The position numbers and the translations under genes were made by a program. From the NCBI GenBank assembly GCA_964555355.1, contig CAZKRY010000010.1, positions 62,001 through 126,000 on the forward strand: a stretch of 64,000 nucleotides of DNA, read 5' to 3'. The notes under the pieces are model-generated. The model was not told where the DNA came from. It searched no databases and worked only from the letters and a program-made list of their open reading frames with translations. This stretch comes from CAIKBL01 sp964555355. GTDB taxonomy: Bacteria; Pseudomonadota; Gammaproteobacteria; Ga0077536. Numbering within the stretch: position 1 is the first letter of the stretch; each line of letters begins with the position of its first letter. This document shows, one piece after another, positions 59,224 through 64,000 of this stretch.

Positions 59224-61320
59224 TTATCGCGCCAGGGGATCTGGGCGTAGTTGCACCTTGCCGACATAAGACTGTGGGATCTCCGAATGAATCATTGGAT
59301 CGATTCCGTTGGTAAACCATAACCCGCGGCCCTTCCATCCAACGTTTTTGTTGTCGATACGCCCATCGAGTCCACGGGTGTAGGTATCGAGCGGGTACGG
59401 GATGCGGATGGTGGTGAAGCGCTCAGTCTTGGGATCAAACGCCAGTAACGAATCCGAATTGGTACCGTTGCTGATGACCACATCGCGCCCTAGTCCAAGC
59501 GTGTTGAATTGATCAACCCATAAGTAGTAGTGCATATCCGTACTACCGAGCGGATCATTTGCGGCAAATCCTTGAAACACCGGCGCTGGGATCGGCCACA
59601 TCGTCCAGCCTTCCGGGCATTGCGCGCCGCGTCCCCAATGCTGCTTACAGCGCGTGCGATCGAATTTTGCGAGTTGTCCGCTACCGGCGAGCGCCGTCCA
59701 GATTACGCCGTTGGTATCGACGTCCACGCCGCGCGGCCCCATGCCGGGCGTAGGCGGCGCATAGGCTTCGTGTGTATCTGTCGCACGGTCGTAACGCAAT
59801 AAATAGCCCGGTTCACCGGGAGGACTGGTGATGCCCGGCGGTACGGCGGTCCACACCGAACCGTCTTTAGGATTGGGAATGACGCCGTAGTGGAAACCCA
59901 CCAACGGTGCGTCCGCTTTGCCATCACCGTCGGTATCCAAACGCACCTCCGAAAAGCCATGCGCTTGTTCGAGGCTCGCCGGATTGTTCGGATCATATTT
60001 CGCCGGATCGAGCCAACCGATCACGTAATCGTCACCGCTCGTCCACAACACGCCTTGCGCATCGAACTGCAGGTGATGGGTGCCGTAACAAGTATCGATG
60101 AGTGTCCATTGCCGGTTCGCGGGTTCGAAATATCCCAGCTGCCGATGATGCCGATTGTTCATGATCACCCTATCGTCGTGGCAGAACGTAGGCGCATCTT
60201 GCGCCCACTGCCGGCGGATCTGCGTGGTTAACCAGACGCGACCTTGTGCATCGATCATCGGGTTATGTGGATTGGCCGGATTCTGGTACGCATTCGCATG
60301 CGCGGACTCGTGCCCCGGCCACGGGCAACCGAGCGACCCAAAGCCAAACGGCTGAATCTCCTCGCTCCCCTGCGCTTTGAAGGTTTGCTCGCACCACGGC
60401 GTGTTGAAACCGTCACGCGTCGGTACTTTGAGGCGAGAGGCGGTATTGGTTTTGGGATCGACAACGAGCAAATAGTCGTTGGCGAGATCAACACCATAGA
60501 CCGGTCCATTGGCATTGACGGATGGATCGCGCTTATCGGTAACTACTTCATCATGAGCGTAGGTGTACTGATCGCCCCATGCCCATTGCGTGATGACGAG
60601 ATTACGTTCAATGCCCTGCGGCCGCGGTGGTGCCGCGGGCGCCGCCCCCTGCGCGATGTGTTCGCCCCAAGTGCCAAGCGAGTGCAATAACCGTTCGCGG
60701 CCGAGGGTATCGGCGAAGTAATTCATTGCGGCAGATTTGTAGAAGCCATGATCGAATCCGGCGGCATCCGGCTTGCGCGTGACCGCCGCGCCCACTTGAT
60801 GGCAGAGCACACAATTCAACTTGAACTGACCAAGCCACGCCGCTTGCGACTTAAACGGGTCTTCCGCGCGCTTGTCGTCCTTGCCGCCGAAGATGCCGCC
60901 GGCGCCACCGCTGGCATTAACGCCAAATGATTCTTTGGGCGGCGGTGCCAGCAAGCTCAACCAAGCGCTCGCGGGATAGACCAGCGCGGCTTCGCCCTTA
61001 TCCGTTGCCACCTCGACACTCAGGTTCAACGTGGCGCCGGGTGTGGCGTCAACGCCGCTCGAATCCAACAACCCATAACCGCGCACCCACACCTTGTAGG
61101 CGGCGGCGGGCAGTTCCGGGAGTACAAATCGGCCTTGATCATCCGTGACGACAATCTTGCGGAACGGGGTGGGCAGCTCACTGGTCTCCGCGATCACCCA
61201 CACACCGGCTTCCGGTTGCTTATCACCAGACTGCACCTGACCGGTGATGAAATCATCCGCGCTAACGGACGTGCAAAGCAGCATCAACGAGCCGAAAGCG
61301 CACAATCCACGCATAAGCAT
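59224..61320 (-). CDS. Exported protein: CNA/carboxypeptidase-like domain, heme c motif and beta-propeller
   Basis: A 698-residue exported protein. A signal peptide (residues 1-21, ending SVSA) is followed by a carboxypeptidase regulatory-like beta domain (about 24-105, VVTDDQGRFVLPELPAAAYKV). A CVLCHQ motif near residue 172 can bind one heme c. The rest (about 215-690) resembles a beta-propeller of the virginiamycin B lyase/NHL type, with NPHNPMIDAQGRVWLTTQIRR, GVLWTSGDDYVIGWL and GPRGVDVDTNGVIWTALAG. No lyase catalytic residue could be assigned. It may be a periplasmic redox enzyme. GAGGA precedes the ATG. Confidence 0.8.
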   Translation of the reverse strand: MLMRGLCAFGSLMLLCTSVSADDFITGQVQSGDKQPEAGVWVIAETSELPTPFRKIVVTDDQGRFVLPELPAAAYKVWVRGYGLLDSSGVDATPGATLNLSVEVATDKGEAALVYPASAWLSLLAPPPKESFGVNASGGAGGIFGGKDDKRAEDPFKSQAAWLGQFKLNCVLCHQVGAAVTRKPDAAGFDHGFYKSAAMNYFADTLGRERLLHSLGTWGEHIAQGAAPAAPPRPQGIERNLVITQWAWGDQYTYAHDEVVTDKRDPSVNANGPVYGVDLANDYLLVVDPKTNTASRLKVPTRDGFNTPWCEQTFKAQGSEEIQPFGFGSLGCPWPGHESAHANAYQNPANPHNPMIDAQGRVWLTTQIRRQWAQDAPTFCHDDRVIMNNRHHRQLGYFEPANRQWTLIDTCYGTHHLQFDAQGVLWTSGDDYVIGWLDPAKYDPNNPASLEQAHGFSEVRLDTDGDGKADAPLVGFHYGVIPNPKDGSVWTAVPPGITSPPGEPGYLLRYDRATDTHEAYAPPTPGMGPRGVDVDTNGVIWTALAGSGQLAKFDRTRCKQHWGRGAQCPEGWTMWPIPAPVFQGFAANDPLGSTDMHYYLWVDQFNTLGLGRDVVISNGTNSDSLLAFDPKTERFTTIRIPYPLDTYTRGLDGRIDNKNVGWKGRGLWFTNGIDPMIHSEIPQSYVGKVQLRPDPLAR

Positions 61321-61424
61321 TGAGTCCTCAGTGAACGCCCTTCTAACGGGCGGAACAATTCTTGGTTGCGAGCGGCAACGAAGCTGGCATTATCGGCGCT
61401 ACTTTCACCGCAAGGACCCTTCCC

Positions 61425-62624
61425 ATGCAAGTCGGCGTTTTTTACCTGCCGGTCATCGGCAATCGCGAAGAATTATCCCAAGGCATGGCGGGGCGCCGCA
61501 CGGACCTCTACCAAAAGATGCTCGCCAATCTCGCCGAGCAGGCACAGTACCTAGATGCGCACGGGTATTACGGCATTGGGTTTACCGAGCATCACTTTCA
61601 CATTGAAGGTGAAGAAGTCTCCACTAACCCCATCATGCTCGATATGTTCCTCGGCATGCAGACGAAAAATCTGCGCGTCGGCCAGTTGGGATTGGTATTG
61701 CCGTCGCACAATCCCATTCGAATTGCGGAAGACATTGCGATCCTCGATCAGGTGACCAAAGGTCGCGCCTTTGCCGGTTTCGCGCGCGGTTACCAACCGC
61801 GTTGGGTCAATGCGCTCGGCCAGCATTACGGCTTGTCCGATAGCGATACCGATCCCGACGCGTACGAAAAACTCAAAAAAGAACTTTATGAGGAGCATTG
61901 GGAGATCATCATCAAGGCGTGGACCAATCCCACCTTTAGTCATCACGGAAAACACTGGCAGATCCCAACGCCCAACACGTATTGGCGCGCACATCCGGTA
62001 ACCCGTGCATACGGCCGCGGCGTTGACGACAAAGGGTTCTTGACCGAGATCGGCACGGTCCCAGAGACGTATCAAAAACCCCATCCGCCACTCTTCCAGC
62101 CGTTTAGCTTTTCTGAAAGTTCAATCCATTGGGGAGTGGCCCACGGTGCCGTGCCGATCTCCGTGATTTGCGATCACGAACTTGCCATCGGTCAATTTCG
62201 CGCGGCGCAAGCGGGCGCGGCATCGGTCGGCAAGGATTTCAAGTTTGGCCAGGGCATGGGCATCATTCGTGAAGTGGTGGTGGCGGATACGGACGCGGAA
62301 GCGATCGCCCTCGCGCGCGGCGCCGGCGCGTTTATCTGGACCACGTTCTTCGAACCCTTTGGCTTCAATGCCGCGTTGATGAAGCCCGGCGAAGATCCGG
62401 CCTCAATCCCTAATACGTTTGAGTCAATGTACGAACGCGGCCTAACCATCGCCGGCAGTCCGGACACGGTGTGCCGCGAATTTGAGAAGTTATTTAAAGC
62501 GCTGCCGGCCGAATATTTCTGGAATTACAACTACAACGAAATGCTGCCGCATAAAGCCGCGATGCGTAGTCACGAATTGTTGACGACCAAGGTGTGGCCG
62601 CATTTTACGGATGCGGTGAGGTGA
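61425..62624 (+). CDS. Luciferase-like (LLM) flavin-dependent oxidoreductase
   Basis: A 399-residue luciferase-fold protein, a close relative of the one at 10576: FTEHHFHIEGEE, LVLPSHNPIRIAEDIAILDQ, GRAFAGFARGYQPRW and late DTDAEAIALARG. The start at 61425 is fixed by AAGGA eight bases upstream. It is divergent from the exported heme/propeller gene, with about 100 bases between them. The likely reaction is flavin-dependent oxygenation; substrate unknown. Confidence 0.9.
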   Translation: MQVGVFYLPVIGNREELSQGMAGRRTDLYQKMLANLAEQAQYLDAHGYYGIGFTEHHFHIEGEEVSTNPIMLDMFLGMQTKNLRVGQLGLVLPSHNPIRIAEDIAILDQVTKGRAFAGFARGYQPRWVNALGQHYGLSDSDTDPDAYEKLKKELYEEHWEIIIKAWTNPTFSHHGKHWQIPTPNTYWRAHPVTRAYGRGVDDKGFLTEIGTVPETYQKPHPPLFQPFSFSESSIHWGVAHGAVPISVICDHELAIGQFRAAQAGAASVGKDFKFGQGMGIIREVVVADTDAEAIALARGAGAFIWTTFFEPFGFNAALMKPGEDPASIPNTFESMYERGLTIAGSPDTVCREFEKLFKALPAEYFWNYNYNEMLPHKAAMRSHELLTTKVWPHFTDAVR

Positions 62625-62648
62625 CGGTGCGGTAGGTCATTTATCGCA

Positions 62649-62676
62649 AGAAGCTTCGCACTTACGCGAAGCTTCT
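62649..62676. terminator. Bidirectional hairpin terminator candidate
   Basis: AGAAGCTTCGC (62649-62659) and GCGAAGCTTCT (62666-62676) form an 11-bp perfect stem with a six-base loop, between the convergent LLM and VanZ-like genes. Runs of T are weak on both sides. Confidence 0.65.
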
Positions 62677-62713
62677 ATGTTGCAGGTTTACGCGAGGTAA
62701 ACACCGCGCACCG

Positions 62714-63127
62714 TTAATCACTCCGGACACGCCGCCTTCGATACGCTATCCATCCTGAAGTTGCCAAAATGCCTAACCAACTCGCTAACAGATCTAATAA
62801 ATCGACAGTCCTATGCGGATACCAGTGTTGGGATAACTCTTCGAGCGAAACCAAACCTATCAGCAGTAGTGTGGCGATTGGGACCGAATGACCGAACACG
62901 CGCCACGCACGTTGTGCGTTGTGAGTCTCGAGCATGTAAGCTAATCCACCAAACAATGCAACATGGCCGAGCTTGTCGCCGAACGGGAAGTTATACAATT
63001 TCGTGATGGCACCCGGAAGCGCGCCGCGATCAGCGCAAATGATGATTACGGTTAGGCACGCTGAGGCGATGATACTGCCGATTAATGACGCTGATATACG
63101 CAACAACTGCATTAGCGCGTACTCCAT
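62714..63127 (-). CDS. VanZ-like membrane protein
   Basis: A 137-residue inner membrane protein with four predicted helices. The VanZ-like signature is DKLGHVALFGGLAYM followed by GLVSLEELSQHWYPHRTVDLLDLLAS, where the Glu and Arg-Thr-x-Asp residues are typical. VanZ proteins are linked to teicoplanin resistance in Gram-positives, but proteobacterial homologues are of unknown role. AAGGA precedes the ATG, which overlaps the end of the Coq4-like gene by 16 bases. Confidence 0.88.
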   Translation of the reverse strand: MEYALMQLLRISASLIGSIIASACLTVIIICADRGALPGAITKLYNFPFGDKLGHVALFGGLAYMLETHNAQRAWRVFGHSVPIATLLLIGLVSLEELSQHWYPHRTVDLLDLLASWLGILATSGWIAYRRRRVRSD

Positions 63128-63612
63128 TTGTTCCTTCTCCGACGTGAGACCGACTCCGTCAAACCCAAAGCCATCTGTACAGCGGCTAACGGTTCAGTCA
63201 GCAGCGGCTCAAGCTCGACACCGTGAAGCGGCATCGCAATCGCGCCGCGCCGGTACTCGCGTTCAAGCGCAATGCGCAACGAAGGCAGTAGCAGCCACCC
63301 GATGCGATAAAGCACGGCGCCTGCGAATGTCGAATTTCGATTGCCGGCCATGAACGCTTGCAACCTCAGTTCATCCGTAACCGTCGTTCCGTAGCCGAGT
63401 AGTACGTGATAGGCGTCATGAATTTCGTACTTAGGCAAAAATCCGATGTTCCGCTCGGTTAGGAATAGGAAAATGGCGTGGCCGAAGGACGCTTCGTCAA
63501 ATTGCGCGAGCAATGGAGCCGGGTGTCGCCAAGGCGGTGGCCGTCGGAAAACATTCAGTACCGGCACACTCCATGCAATCGCGAGTTCAAGTAGACGCTG
63601 CCGAGACTTCAT
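63112..63612 (-). CDS. Coq4-like protein
   Basis: A 166-residue protein with the Coq4 metal motif His65-Asp66-x2-His69-x11-Glu81 (HDAYH...TDE). Coq4 is a scaffold or hydroxylase/decarboxylase in ubiquinone synthesis in eukaryotes; bacterial homologues have been linked to ubiquinone synthesis or alternative roles. An upstream in-frame codon at 63642 is less likely: ATG at 63612 overlaps the creD stop as ATGA. It is shorter than eukaryotic Coq4. Its partners are creD and a VanZ-like gene. Confidence 0.75.
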   Translation of the reverse strand: MKSRQRLLELAIAWSVPVLNVFRRPPPWRHPAPLLAQFDEASFGHAIFLFLTERNIGFLPKYEIHDAYHVLLGYGTTVTDELRLQAFMAGNRNSTFAGAVLYRIGWLLLPSLRIALEREYRRGAIAMPLHGVELEPLLTEPLAAVQMALGLTESVSRRRRNKWSTR

Positions 63613-64000
63613 GGCGTGACCCGTTCTGTAACGCCATACCAATCTATGCGCCGAGTTAGAATCATCGTCGCCGCCACGACACCAAAGACTAGCAGGGAAC
63701 CCAGTAAAAGAGCGTAGTCTTCGCTCGACAACAATCCGTAGAGCGCGGCATAGAAAGCCGACAACACCACGCCGAAACCGCGGGCAAGGCGATGGTCACC
63801 AACGAAATGCGCTAAATAAAAGCTCAACAAGCTGACACAAGCAGCACTCGCGGCAATATAAGCAAGGGCAAAGCCGATGTGTTCAGAGAGCGCGAGCACT
63901 AACAGAAAGAACACCGCCAGCGCGACGCCCACCATCAGATATTGCAGCGGATGGATTCGAAGTCGACGTAGGACCTCGGTCAGTAGTAATGCCAGAAACG
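63609..64000 (-). CDS. creD: Inner membrane protein CreD, C-terminal part (5' end cut)
   Basis: The frame is open from the right window edge to a stop at 63609, giving about 130 residues. The sequence LRRLRIHPLQYLMVGVAL, LSEHIGFALAYI, LYGLLSSEDYALLLGS and RRIDWYG is the C-terminal membrane part of CreD, with several helices. CreD is a CreBC-regulated envelope protein in enterics; in other bacteria the role is not clear. The start codon and N-terminal domain lie beyond the window. It overlaps the Coq4-like gene as ATGA. Confidence 0.92.
   Translation of the reverse strand, partial: FLALLLTEVLRRLRIHPLQYLMVGVALAVFFLLVLALSEHIGFALAYIAASAACVSLLSFYLAHFVGDHRLARGFGVVLSAFYAALYGLLSSEDYALLLGSLLVFGVVAATMILTRRIDWYGVTERVTP

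Overview
The window looks like chromosomal DNA of a free-living, aerobic, Gram-negative bacterium, most likely a gammaproteobacterium. This rests on a CreD-type inner membrane protein, a DUF2282 (bufferin-type) periplasmic peptide, exported c-type cytochrome domains, Tat and Sec signal peptides and moderately high G+C with good Shine-Dalgarno sites. No rRNA, tRNA, insertion sequence, phage gene or CRISPR array was seen. Both ends cut genes: a secreted protein at the left and creD at the right.

Most of the window is a catabolic region rich in flavin, heme and CoA enzymes. Left part (1-24 kb): a minus-strand run of nitronate monooxygenase, SMP-30 lactonase, a DUF6285/phosphotransferase/AttH-like trio and an Old Yellow Enzyme. 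A divergent glutathione transferase and enoyl-CoA hydratase follow, then a minus-strand luciferase-like oxygenase plus Baeyer-Villiger monooxygenase (BVMO) operon, and a plus-strand PQQ alcohol dehydrogenase plus P450 operon. The P450 matches P450cam (CYP101) over almost its whole length. Two more glutathione transferases, an HD protein, a GlxA-type regulator, an orphan bufferin and a large Fe-S flavoprotein come next. Middle part (23-37 kb): a six-gene minus-strand operon (three tandem NTF2-like proteins, a PNPOx-like protein, a tiny Tat protein, an acyl-CoA dehydrogenase homologue). Then DUF898 with an M48 protease, MscS, amidohydrolase, MFS carrier, a cNMP/rhodanese protein, a second BVMO and a flavin 2-hydroxyacid oxidase.

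From 45.0 down to 37.3 kb a compact ten-gene minus-strand operon encodes an unknown membrane protein, orphan cytochrome-oxidase subunits III and IV, an MDR reductase, a luciferase-like oxygenase, a second P450, a cupin, an Ltp2-type thiolase/aldolase with its DUF35 partner, and inorganic pyrophosphatase. It diverges from an amidohydrolase and TetR gene across a leader with tandemly duplicated translation starts. The right part (47-64 kb) holds a MoxR/VWA pair, a degenerate HD-GYP regulator, an OmpR regulator with a MASE1/PAS hybrid kinase, a DDN-like protein, two further luciferase-like oxygenases, a protein closely matching 6-oxocamphor hydrolase, an exported heme/propeller protein, and a creD/Coq4-like/VanZ cluster.

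My reading (inference): the region degrades cyclic, probably bicyclic terpenoid-like, ketones. P450 hydroxylation, alcohol oxidation, BVMO or retro-Claisen ring opening, lactone hydrolysis and CoA-dependent chain shortening are all represented. The substrate is not known, and the CYP101-like pocket differs from that for camphor. Family assignments were made by reading protein sequences and comparing with remembered family members; no database search was run.
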